Below are positions 31,569-41,830 of a stretch of DNA of 64,000 nt, in pieces. The notes beneath the pieces were generated by a model. That model worked only from the letters and a program-made list of their open reading frames with translations. It was not told where the DNA came from and searched no databases. Position 1 is the first letter of the stretch. The number at the start of each line of letters is the position of its first letter. The position numbers and the translations under genes were made by a program. The stretch lies in NCBI RefSeq assembly GCF_000227115.2, contig NC_016479.1, forward strand, positions 1,486,686-1,550,685, given 5' to 3'. The DNA is from Naumovozyma dairenensis CBS 421 (taxonomy: Eukaryota; Ascomycota; Saccharomycetes; Saccharomycetales; Saccharomycetaceae).

Positions 31569-32744
31569 ATGGCTGCTACCGATAGATTAAATTTAACATC
31601 TGACATTTTAAGTTCTTCAATGAAAAGGTCAGAATCCAGTGCTTCTTTAACATCATTAGATCATCCTTACAAAGTTACTGTCATTGGATCAGGTAATTGG
31701 GGGACAACAATAGCTAAAGTAGTTGCTGAAAATACTGCCCAAAACCCAACGTTATTCGCTCCAGAAGTTAATATGTGGGTTTTCGAAGAAAAAATTGAAG
31801 GTAAAAACTTAACTGAAATTATAAATACAAAACATCAAAATGTTAAGTATCTTCCTGGTATTACTTTGCCTGATAATTTAATTGCCAATCCAGATTTATT
31901 AAGCGCATGTGAAGGCGCTGATATTTTGGTCTTTAATATTCCCCATCAATTTTTAAGGAGGATCGTCAGTACTTTGAAAGGTCACGTAGATAAGAAAGTC
32001 AGAGCAATTTCTTGTTTGAAAGGGTTTGAAGTAGACGCTAACGGCGTCCAATTATTATCCTCTTACATTACAGATGAATTAAATATTGCTTGTGGAGCTT
32101 TATCTGGTGCTAACTTAGCGCCAGAAGTTGCAAAGGAAAATTGGTCTGAGACGACTGTCGCCTATCACATTCCTGAAGATTATAGAGGTGATGGCAAAGA
32201 TGTGGATCACAGAGTGTTAAAAGCCCTGTTCCATAGACCTTATTTCCATGTTTCTGTGATCGAAGATGTCGCCGGTATTTCAATTGCTGGTGCTCTGAAG
32301 AACGTCGTTGCGCTTGGCTGTGGGTTTGTTGAAGGTTTAGGTTGGGGTAACAATGCTTCAGCTGCTATTCAAAGGGTTGGTTTAGGTGAAATTATTAAGT
32401 TCGGACAAATGTTCTTTCCTGAATCAAGAGTGGAAACATATTATCAAGAATCTGCAGGTGTTGCAGATCTGATCACCACTTGCTCTGGGGGTAGAAATGT
32501 TAAAGTGGGTAAACACATGGCGAAGACTGGCAAAGATGCATTTGAAGCAGAAGCTGAATTATTAAATGGCCAATCTGCGCAAGGTATCATCACCTGTAAA
32601 GAAGTACACGAATGGCTAGAAAGTTGTGATTTAGTTAGTGAATTTCCTCTATTTGATGCTGTGTATCAAATTGTCTACAATAACGTTCCAATGGAGAACA
32701 TACCTGATATGATTGATGATCTGGATGCATTTGGTCATCATTAA
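31569..32744 (+). CDS. GPD1: NAD-dependent glycerol-3-phosphate dehydrogenase
   Basis: The enzyme reduces dihydroxyacetone phosphate to glycerol 3-phosphate, the rate-setting step of glycerol synthesis for osmotic balance and NADH reoxidation. The dinucleotide motif GSGNWG is at 40-45. The catalytic Lys lies in GALKNVVALGCGFVEGLGWGNN (near 245), and TTCSGGRNVKV is conserved. Length is 391, equal to S. cerevisiae Gpd1. There is no mitochondrial extension as in Gpd2, and the RTK1 neighbour supports GPD1, though internal residues are a mixture of both sisters. The N-terminal phosphosite region KRSESSASL is kept. The PTS2-like peptide reads RLNLTSDIL, lacking the required His. Confidence 0.96.
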   Translation: MAATDRLNLTSDILSSSMKRSESSASLTSLDHPYKVTVIGSGNWGTTIAKVVAENTAQNPTLFAPEVNMWVFEEKIEGKNLTEIINTKHQNVKYLPGITLPDNLIANPDLLSACEGADILVFNIPHQFLRRIVSTLKGHVDKKVRAISCLKGFEVDANGVQLLSSYITDELNIACGALSGANLAPEVAKENWSETTVAYHIPEDYRGDGKDVDHRVLKALFHRPYFHVSVIEDVAGISIAGALKNVVALGCGFVEGLGWGNNASAAIQRVGLGEIIKFGQMFFPESRVETYYQESAGVADLITTCSGGRNVKVGKHMAKTGKDAFEAEAELLNGQSAQGIITCKEVHEWLESCDLVSEFPLFDAVYQIVYNNVPMENIPDMIDDLDAFGHH

Positions 32745-34892
32745 TCGTCGATACTGTACCTGTTTTATCTTCGTCTGTCGATGACATCTTATCACTTCAC
32801 TTTCATTATATTCATAGAAATTTACTAAAGCATTGTATTTTATTTAACCGTTTTATTTTAAAGATCACATATAGCACATAGAATTATAAAACCATAAACT
32901 CTTCAACCCATTTATTCAAAGAGATTGTATTATGATATCTATTTTTTAGGGTTGAATACTTGCTCTAACAATTTCTTTCTGTAATTCTAGTATAGTTTCG
33001 CAGCCTAGTATGTATATATTTGCTTGTGAAACAGTCCTATTTAAATTATGAATAAGCATAGAGATTTGCCCATCTGAGAACGCATTGGAGCAAAATAATA
33101 AAAAAATAGCAGAGAATCGATTACATACCATATATAAACTATAAATTAAGTGAAGGTATTTTTCCAAAAATTGCATTAAATGGTCGAAGAACATACGATG
33201 CTCCTTGGCTCAATATCTGATAAGAAAACTAACAAAAGCGTGTAAATAGCGATATTGATTGAAGGAGGCGCTCATATTAATTTTTAATAGCCTTAGTTGC
33301 ATTCATTAACAACAAACTGGCTAGTAACAATTTCTTTCTAGTATTTAACTATGGCCTGGGATCCCCCCAAAACAAAAATCTGCATCATTGAATATCGCCT
33401 TCATCCACTAACCAAATATTTATTTTGACAATGTCGTGCACCATGTCTAAATACTGCACATACCAGTGAATCAACTTTGCTTTTTCCGATGTAAGAAAGC
33501 CAATTGAAAAGAAACAGATAGGAAGCCACTATTGTAATTAAAAAGGAAGAAGAAAATTAAACATATTAAGCAATCCCCGAAGTCCCATTATTCAAGAACT
33601 TTAGGCACCGTATCATCTATGTTAACCATAAATCCGTCACTTATGAGACGACGCATCTCTTTATGTAAAACTGATTCAAACACACGATGAAGTTGGGTAC
33701 CTTTTCGTAAGAGAAACCTGAATAAGTGAATCCAAAAAGGCTCGAATAGATGGAGTATAACATGATATTTTTCTCCTTCACTTCTCTATAATTGAACGCT
33801 AGCGCAAGACCTCTTAATTACATATACATCGATGTACTGTAATGATAGTGTTCTAATGAATATATGTGTCTGGGTGTATAGTTCATGCCAAATGAAAGAA
33901 CTAAAAGACGGTATCAATGTGATACAATGTTAAATAATACTTTTAATGTTATCAGCAGCAGGAATCTCAGGTGTGATAACATGACCTATAAGTTCGCACT
34001 GTGACAGCATATACCATTTAAATTATGGGTCTCCTAATTCACAATTGGACAAATTTGGAACTAGCGGACACATCATCTCAGTTATTCTATTCATTTTCAC
34101 ACCGACTTGGTATTTAGCAAAGTATTCAGCAAAGATGCACTAATATATTGGTTAAGTGGTGGTTGTATTCTTTGATGTTCATCAATAGTTGCCATCGAGT
34201 TACCAGATGCTATTATGCTTATAGCTTGCAATAGTCTTGAAAGCGTCGAGAAACATTCGACCATTTTCAATATACTAAAAAAGATACGAGCTGTTCAAAT
34301 GCGGTGACGACCTTCGTTACGTAGGAAGCGCTTTTCCAAAGCCCTAGAAATTTCGAATACAATATTGATCTTCACGTCCCAAGTATTACCCGCCTTAGTT
34401 AAGTATTTCCAAACTGGGAGAGAGCTAGTCCAGGCCACTCGCTCACCTTTTTTTTTTTGTTACAAGTTCAAAAAGAACAAAAGATTATTTCCAGAGGGCT
34501 TTAGCCATTTTTTAAAGCTTTTATTTTTATTTAATAATTCACAAAAGTAAAGTAAAATTTATTTTTAACCAGTATTTTTGCCTGCCTTAATTTTGCGATA
34601 TCGAGACAGTCTCTCTAAGCTGGAAGAATGTTATATCTAGCGATATGATTGACCGACTTAAGTTCCGTTGTGAAACTATGTGAAAAACGTTACACAGCTC
34701 TATTGTCGTTCATAAATCTCACATGACGTTTGTTGTCAGTGTTTAAGAAGATGAGGCATTTCATCGTATGAATAAATACAGGATTTCAATCCTTATAACT
34801 TTAACCGAAACCGATTCTATAATATCTTATATTGTCTATCTATATATACTAGCGGGTAGCACTAGGCACAAAGTAAATATCCGTCAATACTC
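32745..34892. other. GPD1-RGD2 convergent gene desert (2.1 kb)
   Basis: These 2.1 kb lie between converging genes, more than two terminators need. An 82-codon minus-strand frame at 32946-33194 and smaller ones lack recognisable domains. A Reb1-like TTACCCG is at 34386-34392. No tRNA was found. It may hold a decayed gene, but none is recognisable by eye. Confidence 0.4.
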
Positions 34893-37082
34893 CTAGGTAC
34901 TGCTCCTCTTTAAGTTCTTGAGTATTTGCTTTTTATAGGTTAATAAATCATGGAAAATTTTGTAGCCTAAATCATTTCCGTCATGAATACTGGAATGTAG
35001 TAAACAACTTGCAAATTCTTTAGAAATTTCTTTGGTAAAATCTTCTGCAATTTGGTCCCCATCTTTGCCCATTCTCAGAATTTTTATCAATCGGTAAAAA
35101 TGTCTAGTTATTGCATCCAAAGTTGCGAGATACGGTTTTCCTAATGATGATAATGTTGTTGATAAGGCCATAATTCGTTTTGATTCAATACCAACATCCA
35201 TTTGTGAATTTTCTTCGCCCGCTGATGAAGACATATTAGATGCGCCATCAGCATTTGTTGAATTGGAAATTGCTTTTTCTCTATTATCTCCTGGCAAGGA
35301 CGACGTTGAAAATTTGGAATATAAAAGCTTCAAAACGTCCAAGGAATCGCTTGAAATCAATGGCTCGGGTAATTCTAACAAGTATATCTTTAAGGCACTT
35401 GCGATGGTACCAGCTTCAAAGCTACCATTATTGAATAGCTCGATTATTTCGTATTCATCCTTAAATTGCTTCTCATTCAACAACCTCCTTAGCTTATGTG
35501 TCGAACTTAGTTTTACTGGGGAAATCCAAATTGAAGTACGAACTTTGTCATTGGCCAAATCTGGATATATACTATCCATATATAACAACATGGCAGAAAC
35601 TATTAGCGGTACTACCTTCCCATCTAAACGGCATCTTGTTTCCAAGTCAACTCCAAAGTTTTGATAAATGCCGGGATTATAATAATTATTATAAGTGATC
35701 GCCTGCGGTTTGAAGATACCCGTTTTATAGTTGGATATGAGAGTCAATAGATCAACTGCAGGATCAATTGCCTCACTTGCTTCTAAAATTGCATCTACGT
35801 GCAACTTTATTATAGAAATTTTGTTTCCTAAAGTGGAACAAAAATCAATAGTAGCTTTCTTAATAGCTTTTAATCTGTCCGATTCACATTTCTCCATGAA
35901 GGACAGATGGTCAATCATCAGTTCTTCTATTGAACATCTCAAAGAATCCATCTTAAAAGATTCCTCATGATATATCTTATCAGATTTCTCCACTTCATCT
36001 AGTAGTTTAAATAACTTCTTCTCATCTTCCGATATATCCAATTTTTCATTTAGAGGGAAATTTGCTTCCGCTGGGCCTGATTTCGTTACAGTTGAAGTGT
36101 TACTTGGTGAACTTGATACTGTTGGAACCATTGGAAGTTTTGAAGCTAACCCTTGGAGATAATTCAATTCTAATCCGTTATTCTTATTTTGTTCTGATAA
36201 GTCCGCAAATTTATAGGCATAATCTTTCCACTGATATACAAACTTTTTGGAGTTGACAAACGTAGTCCCAACACCGTTGCAATATTTTATAAATCCGATG
36301 TTCAACAATTCTTGGCCAAATATTTCAGCTTGATCCAAGTCTTTTAAAGAGAGATGTTTCAACAAAAAATTTGTGATTTCTTTACCACTATTAGTGTTAG
36401 TTAGAGTATAGTTAATCAGTGGTAATTTATATTCTGATTTCGGTAGTTTTACTAGTATTTCCTTAATAACCTCCCTCATTGTCTTATAATCGAATGTGAT
36501 TGAATCAATAGTGGCAAAATTCTGATGTTCCTTTTCATTATGTAATGAAGCTTCCAATTCCTTTTGTAGAGTCAAATGTCCCAGGGCCTTGCTTAGCTCT
36601 TCATCATTAAAATTAGTTCTTTTGAAACTTTCAAGGTTTTTACAGCTGTTGTAATATACCTTTTCTAGTTTCTGAACATATTTCTTCGATTTCTGATAAT
36701 TTTTCACGTTGTCAATTAAGATATTTTCTGAATACTTGATTCGTTCTCGATGTTCTGAACACCATTTACTGAATGGCTCTAAAACAAGAGTTTGAATATT
36801 TGACGCAATATTCAAATGTTGGTCACCTTCTTGCTCCATACCTGTAATGATTTTTCTCAAGGCCTCGTCAGTAGTAGAATAATCCTCGCCATAATCCGTA
36901 TTATCTATACCCTTCTGAACGTCATATAATTGGCGACCATAAAGCACTTCGATCTGCATTCTTGACGCAAACAACTGAATAAAATGGTCACTGCTGTCAC
37001 ATCCGACCGCTAATCTATCGAATAAAGCTTGAAGGCCTGAGAGTAAGTCTGCCGACCAGAAACTATCAGCGAAAGACGTCAT
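34893..37082 (-). CDS. RGD2: Rgd2, F-BAR/DEP/RhoGAP protein
   Basis: Rgd2 stimulates GTP hydrolysis by Cdc42 and Rho5 and has membrane-binding F-BAR and DEP modules. An F-BAR begins at the N-terminus (SFADSFWSADLLSGLQALFDR). A DEP-like insert lies at about 205-300 (ITNFLLKHLSLKDLDQAEIFGQELL...). More F-BAR helix follows, and a RhoGAP domain covers about 470-720. The GAP region has DLETRCRLDGKVVPLIV and YLLELPEPLI, the latter typical of RhoGAPs. The start at 37082 (MTSFADSFW) aligns with the S. cerevisiae start; an ATG at 37097 would add five residues. SWP82 lies upstream on the same strand, as in YFL047W-YFL049W. Confidence 0.95.
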   Translation of the reverse strand: MTSFADSFWSADLLSGLQALFDRLAVGCDSSDHFIQLFASRMQIEVLYGRQLYDVQKGIDNTDYGEDYSTTDEALRKIITGMEQEGDQHLNIASNIQTLVLEPFSKWCSEHRERIKYSENILIDNVKNYQKSKKYVQKLEKVYYNSCKNLESFKRTNFNDEELSKALGHLTLQKELEASLHNEKEHQNFATIDSITFDYKTMREVIKEILVKLPKSEYKLPLINYTLTNTNSGKEITNFLLKHLSLKDLDQAEIFGQELLNIGFIKYCNGVGTTFVNSKKFVYQWKDYAYKFADLSEQNKNNGLELNYLQGLASKLPMVPTVSSSPSNTSTVTKSGPAEANFPLNEKLDISEDEKKLFKLLDEVEKSDKIYHEESFKMDSLRCSIEELMIDHLSFMEKCESDRLKAIKKATIDFCSTLGNKISIIKLHVDAILEASEAIDPAVDLLTLISNYKTGIFKPQAITYNNYYNPGIYQNFGVDLETRCRLDGKVVPLIVSAMLLYMDSIYPDLANDKVRTSIWISPVKLSSTHKLRRLLNEKQFKDEYEIIELFNNGSFEAGTIASALKIYLLELPEPLISSDSLDVLKLLYSKFSTSSLPGDNREKAISNSTNADGASNMSSSAGEENSQMDVGIESKRIMALSTTLSSLGKPYLATLDAITRHFYRLIKILRMGKDGDQIAEDFTKEISKEFASCLLHSSIHDGNDLGYKIFHDLLTYKKQILKNLKRSST

Positions 37083-37611
37083 AGTATACACGTACAATTA
37101 ATTTTATGTAGTATCTTCGAAGCTGAATTGACGAAATTGCGACCTGGACACAGATATAGCAAATATATAGGAAAGCTTCTATATTATCATCTTAAAGTAG
37201 AAGACTTCTGATCAGAGAGCGATGAAGAGAATGTTAAAGCCATACTAGGTTACAGACTGTTACGTATATGAGTGAGATCAGGAATGTCGAAATCACGATG
37301 AAGCTTACGCGTGGTTCAGGTCGCGCGTCTTGTTGTTAAATTTAGATAGACCGTAGCGAAAGGGAGCGCCATATGATTACTTACAATGTAGTCGGCATAC
37401 GTGCGTAGGATTACACCGCCTATTACACAAATATCTTTCTAGAGCTAGAAAGCTATCCAGCACCAACTAGCGATTATATATTATGTTCAACTAACTACCG
37501 GATCGGTGTGACTTAGCAAACGTAATTTAAGTTATGTGAGGAGACGATATACTTATTTAGGAATCATATAGATGTTTGTAAAATTATGCGTCAGTAGAGT
37601 ATCTTAAGCGT
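37083..37611. other. RGD2 upstream / SWP82 downstream region
   Basis: EMP47 (YFL048C), which separates these genes in S. cerevisiae, is not here. Apart from a candidate MCB box no feature is seen. Confidence 0.45.
37307..37312. promoter_or_regulatory. Candidate MCB element (ACGCGT) upstream of RGD2
   Basis: ACGCGT is the core bound by MBF at G1/S genes. It lies 225 bp upstream of the RGD2 ATG, and a CGCGCG follows 10 bp on. A single hexamer is weak evidence. Confidence 0.35.
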
Positions 37612-39393
37612 CTATGAATAACCATTCTGGGCCTGATCTTCCTTTGGGGGCAAGATATAGGGAGGCTTAAATCCTTTAATGTTTGAATTGCCAATAAAGT
37701 TTGGATTTACAATCTTTCTAGTCTTCCTAGTTTCATCCGTATTGGTAGTTTCATTATATGTTGTTGTAACGATGGTCTCATTCATAAGGTTAGGAAGGTA
37801 CTTTTTTAAAAATTCTGCCCTCTGGCCCCTTTGAAGGCCAATTGGGATACCAGATTTATATTGCCAATACTTCTGCCATTTTTTCTTCCTTATCGTTCTA
37901 ACATTCTGTAGACCAGTGTTAAGAAACAGAGAATCATGTAAATGTTCAACATCTTTGATTTGGTTAGGCGTTAAACAATTCAATCTTCGAAATAGCTTGT
38001 CTTCATCAAAATAAGGCAAACCCTTTATCGAGTATGGTGGGTGCAAATTATCGTTTTTATTTTTTAGTGGCAGCGTATCGAACTTCCAACCATTAATATT
38101 GAACTTTGACTGCGTGACTTGATGAACAATATTGGTTGGTAATAATCCTTCAGTTAATACAGTATTGGAGATACTATTAGTAGGAGCATTCTTAAGACCT
38201 CCTACACCATATGTCTTCTCAAGTGGAAAGTTAGTTACGAGTTCACCCGATATTCCGAGTTCCGTTGACGACTTTACACTGGGATTCAAAATATCTGAAT
38301 GTTTACCGATAGATACATCCAAACCGCCTATTTGAGAAGCTTGCAAGAATGAGTTTTTGCTATGATATTTTGGTATCCTGAACTGAGAATTTAGTTCCAC
38401 TGACCCGACAATGTTTTGGCCTGGTACAACTACATCAATATGTTGACCAAGATTGAAATTTCTTCCATAATCCTCGCGTATTTCTTTGGAGTTCTGTTCA
38501 GAAACAAGTTGTGCTGGATATTCAAGTTGTTTTGGATCGATATCCCTTTCTAAGGACTGTGTAATTCTTTCGTCAGCCAAATGCGTTTCGTTATCTTTAT
38601 CTTCAAATGATGACGGATATAATGTATGCAATATATCAATTAGCCTGTCTGAATATTTGTGAACTCTATGATGAGGTGTTAAGTTTTGTTTTAAAGCGAT
38701 ATCTTCCCAATAATCATCAATTATCCTAAATCCAGAAGTTACTACTTGAGCACCGAACTGAACGAAAGCTGATTTTGTAGTCACGTACCTACATAGGTTT
38801 TCATTATTTGCGAGCGCATGATCTCTAAGAAAGTCTAATTCCTCCCCTGTGGCAACCAATGGTAATAAATTCTTGTAATCAGAAAGAAACTCTTCTTCTG
38901 TACCCGTATAAAGTAACGCTTTAATCAAGTCGTTTACTAATACAAAATATTGTTGAGTATCCGAGTTTTCCTTGTTAAATGTGAAAATATCGAACAAGAA
39001 GCACTTTTTGTTACCAGTTAGTAAACCGTTAGCATTGATTTTTTCCTCACCTTTCTCATCTTTCATGCTCATTACATAACTGCAATTTTCAACTTCTTTT
39101 TGAATGACACCGGTATCCTCTGAAAGTGTTTCTTCTGGCTCAGCCTTTGATTTGGCTACGACATCTGTAAAGTTAGGTACTTCTACAGTGGTTAAAGGGA
39201 ATTCATTCAGTGGTCCCAGAAGTAAATGGCTTTGATCTGCTATTTGATGAAAATGTTTAAGAAGGGTTTTATTATGGCATAATTGTTTTTCATTCGTAAA
39301 ACTAATAATCTTGGCAAGATGTTCCGAACTCATTGGATTTGAAAAAATTTCTAACGGTTCAGTGAGGTTTGGTACCATCTCACTTGTTTTCAT
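37612..39393 (-). CDS. SWP82: Swp82, SWI/SNF-associated subunit (Rsc7/Swp82 family)
   Basis: Swp82 is a fungal subunit of the SWI/SNF chromatin remodeller and a sister of Rsc7 in RSC. The family core is clear around residues 130-230 (KKCFLFDIFTF, VLVNDLIKALLY, LVATGEELDFLRDH, FVQFGAQVVTSGFRIIDDYWE). The second conserved region near 270-450 contains the proline/glycine-poor linker ending in TNIVHQVTQSKFNINGWKFDTLPLK. It has 593 residues against 623 in S. cerevisiae. Choice of SWP82 over RSC7 rests on RGD2 being the neighbour (YFL047W and YFL049W). No catalytic activity is expected. Confidence 0.88.
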   Translation of the reverse strand: MKTSEMVPNLTEPLEIFSNPMSSEHLAKIISFTNEKQLCHNKTLLKHFHQIADQSHLLLGPLNEFPLTTVEVPNFTDVVAKSKAEPEETLSEDTGVIQKEVENCSYVMSMKDEKGEEKINANGLLTGNKKCFLFDIFTFNKENSDTQQYFVLVNDLIKALLYTGTEEEFLSDYKNLLPLVATGEELDFLRDHALANNENLCRYVTTKSAFVQFGAQVVTSGFRIIDDYWEDIALKQNLTPHHRVHKYSDRLIDILHTLYPSSFEDKDNETHLADERITQSLERDIDPKQLEYPAQLVSEQNSKEIREDYGRNFNLGQHIDVVVPGQNIVGSVELNSQFRIPKYHSKNSFLQASQIGGLDVSIGKHSDILNPSVKSSTELGISGELVTNFPLEKTYGVGGLKNAPTNSISNTVLTEGLLPTNIVHQVTQSKFNINGWKFDTLPLKNKNDNLHPPYSIKGLPYFDEDKLFRRLNCLTPNQIKDVEHLHDSLFLNTGLQNVRTIRKKKWQKYWQYKSGIPIGLQRGQRAEFLKKYLPNLMNETIVTTTYNETTNTDETRKTRKIVNPNFIGNSNIKGFKPPYILPPKEDQAQNGYS

Positions 39394-39751
39394 TTATTGC
39401 CATGGATGTTTTTATGCTATTTACAGTTGAAATATCTTACGAAAATGGCCCGATTTCACATTCGAAACTTAAATGTTTACTACATTTCTTCGAATTTCAG
39501 CTCGCGTGCTGATAACTTAACCTACATAGATTAGACCGTAATGCATTGTATTAAGTAGAACTAAAGATATCTATTAGAAAGTCCGACTATTCAACGAATT
39601 CTTAAGGGTATCTCTGAAAAATACATTCGAGCCTTCCCACTTAATAAATCTCATTTATAAACCGTTCAAAGTTCGCTTTTTCACTTTCTTTCTGTCAATG
39701 GAAGAAAGGTTCGTTTGATATCAAATCTATCGTTCGTTATAATAGGCTCCA
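39394..39751. other. SWP82-MSK1 divergent promoter
   Basis: A 358-bp divergent promoter at a synteny junction (YFL049W next to YNL073W). A TTTATAAACC lies near 39654. Nothing else is recognised. Confidence 0.4.
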
Positions 39752-41479
39752 ATGATAAAATACACAACGAGACTAATCATTCAAAGAATTCAGCCATCGG
39801 GCGGATGGGCTTATTACCCAACAAGTCTATGTGCCAGGAGTTACTCTTTTAAAACGAATAATACGATAGATAGTAGCAAACTGGAATTTACAAAACGAAA
39901 TATCCTTATAGAGGAAAATATCGATAAGTATTATCCATCAATGACGGATATCCAACTGTGGCATAAAGGAGCCCTAATAGAAGCGAAAGATATATCTATT
40001 CCTAAGTTCTTGGCCTTATTTGAGAAGGCAAACTTTTTTGACCATTCACAAAGCAACTATGGCGATAAGGACGTTTATACATTGAATGGTAAAATAAAAA
40101 ATATTCGGTATTCAGGGAAGAAGATATGTTTTATTGATCTCTTGCACTCATCATCCAATAGCCAATTGCAAATAATACTGAACTTCAATCGCTTATCGCA
40201 AGAAAATGGAGGTTCATCCTCTTCAATACCACAGGGAGAGTTTGTCACCTCAACTCAATTTCTTAAAAAGGGCGATTATATAAAAGTTCAAGGCTATCCA
40301 GGGCGTTCCGAATCAAGAGCAGGCACTTTGTCATTAATTTCTACAACGATGCCACTTATTTTGTCTCCAGCCCAACGTTTATTACCATCTAAATTAACAG
40401 ATGCTAATAAAATAAAGAAAAATAGAATCGTTGATTATCAGGTAAATGGCATTGAGACATTACTCATCAGGAATTATATTATCAAACTGATAAGATTATT
40501 TTTCGAGGAGCAATCATTTGTAGAAGTAGAAACTCCAATCCTTTCATCAAAGACTAACGGCGCTACTGCCAAACCTTTCAAAACAACAATACTAGACTCG
40601 AAAGGGGAAACAACACTGGAATTAAGAATAGCACCAGAATTATGGTTGAAGAGACTAATTATTAGCGGATTCGAAAAGATTTATGAAATTGGGAAGGTGT
40701 TTAGGAATGAAAGTGTTGACGCTACTCATAATCCAGAGTTCACGATCTTAGAGTTTTACGAAACCTTTCTCTCATTAGACGATTTAATTTCGAAGGGCGA
40801 ACAGTTATTGAAATATATATTACTTAATTTAAAAAATAGATTCCCCAATTCTAAAACGTTATTGAACTCTAACTTTAACGGTTTGTTCGAAACTTTAGAA
40901 AAAACTAATTGGAAATTTAGACGTTTTGACTTCCTCTCAACTTTGTCAAATGAATTGAATGTAGACTTTGCGCTATTGAACTTGAATAATCCTGATCCCA
41001 CTGACATCATTAAAGTGCTACCAACGTTTGCGAAAGACTTCCTTAGTATCAATGCTCCGATATCAACATTGTCTACGCAACAGATTGTGAACAAATTATG
41101 CTCGGAGTTTTTAGAAGGAAAGTACTGTAATTCTATTCACCCTACTTTAATAATGCACCATCCAACTATTATTTCACCGTTAGCAAAGACAAACACTCAT
41201 AATTCTCAAGTTTCAAATCGTTTCGAGTTATTTGTTAAGGGAAAAGAATTGATGAATGCTTATGAGGAAGAAAATTGTCCTCAGTACCAAGAAAACAATT
41301 TTCGGCTCCAAAACTCATCAACATTGGACTTTCACTTCATTAATTCTTTGCGATACGGGATGCCTCCAGTTGGAGGATTAGGTATGGGTATTGACAGACT
41401 ATGTATGTTGTTGATGAATAAACAAAGGATTGAAGATGTTTTACCGTTCGGAACATTAGATGACGTTGATGAACAGTAA
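39752..41479 (+). CDS. MSK1: Mitochondrial lysyl-tRNA synthetase
   Basis: Msk1 charges mitochondrial tRNA-Lys. The N-terminus (MIKYTTRLIIQRIQPSGGW...) is basic and lacks acids, as a mitochondrial presequence. A tRNA-binding OB fold spans about 105-200. The class II synthetase core follows, with motif 1 around FFEEQSFVEVETPILSSKTNGA, motif 2 FRNES...HNPEFTILEFYE near 317-335 and motif 3 GGLGMGIDRLCML near 541-552. At 575 residues it matches S. cerevisiae (576) and ends with the conserved motif-3 tail IEDVLPFGTL. In S. cerevisiae Msk1 also helps import a cytosolic tRNA-Lys; whether that holds here cannot be seen. Confidence 0.97.
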   Translation: MIKYTTRLIIQRIQPSGGWAYYPTSLCARSYSFKTNNTIDSSKLEFTKRNILIEENIDKYYPSMTDIQLWHKGALIEAKDISIPKFLALFEKANFFDHSQSNYGDKDVYTLNGKIKNIRYSGKKICFIDLLHSSSNSQLQIILNFNRLSQENGGSSSSIPQGEFVTSTQFLKKGDYIKVQGYPGRSESRAGTLSLISTTMPLILSPAQRLLPSKLTDANKIKKNRIVDYQVNGIETLLIRNYIIKLIRLFFEEQSFVEVETPILSSKTNGATAKPFKTTILDSKGETTLELRIAPELWLKRLIISGFEKIYEIGKVFRNESVDATHNPEFTILEFYETFLSLDDLISKGEQLLKYILLNLKNRFPNSKTLLNSNFNGLFETLEKTNWKFRRFDFLSTLSNELNVDFALLNLNNPDPTDIIKVLPTFAKDFLSINAPISTLSTQQIVNKLCSEFLEGKYCNSIHPTLIMHHPTIISPLAKTNTHNSQVSNRFELFVKGKELMNAYEEENCPQYQENNFRLQNSSTLDFHFINSLRYGMPPVGGLGMGIDRLCMLLMNKQRIEDVLPFGTLDDVDEQ

Positions 41480-41830
41480 GTAATTATTCTCTATATTTCA
41501 TGTAAATAGGCAAACAAATAAGACAAAACAAACTTCGAAAAGTAACGGTATCACTTACTTTATCTACATCAGGTAACTAAAAGTCGTAAATAAGCCCAGA
41601 AGTAGCGTATATGGCTTTCTATATTTAAAGTAGATTTATTTTCCTTAAAAAAGAAATATGCTGGGCGGCTCTTCGGCAAGAAGCTTTTTTCTTTTAAATA
41701 GCAAACAACATAACGGTATGAGTTACTTACGAGACGATCCAGATCGTATGGGAAAGTACATGATTTAAAAAGCATTGTCTAAGATAAAAGGATAAAGTAG
41801 GGAATACCTAGAAGGACGATATACGCCTTA
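41480..41830. other. MSK1-SLM3 intergenic region
   Basis: A 351-bp tandem spacer, another synteny junction (YNL073W to YDL033C). A GC-rich GGGCGGCTCTTCGG near 41662 is one mismatch from the URS1 core but is not otherwise supported. Confidence 0.4.

Noticed and set aside
32946..33194. 82-codon minus-strand frame in the GPD1-RGD2 desert, containing a GTATGT that could mimic a 5' splice site
   Set aside because: No TACTAAC branch site follows in a suitable place and the peptide resembles no small yeast protein I could recall.
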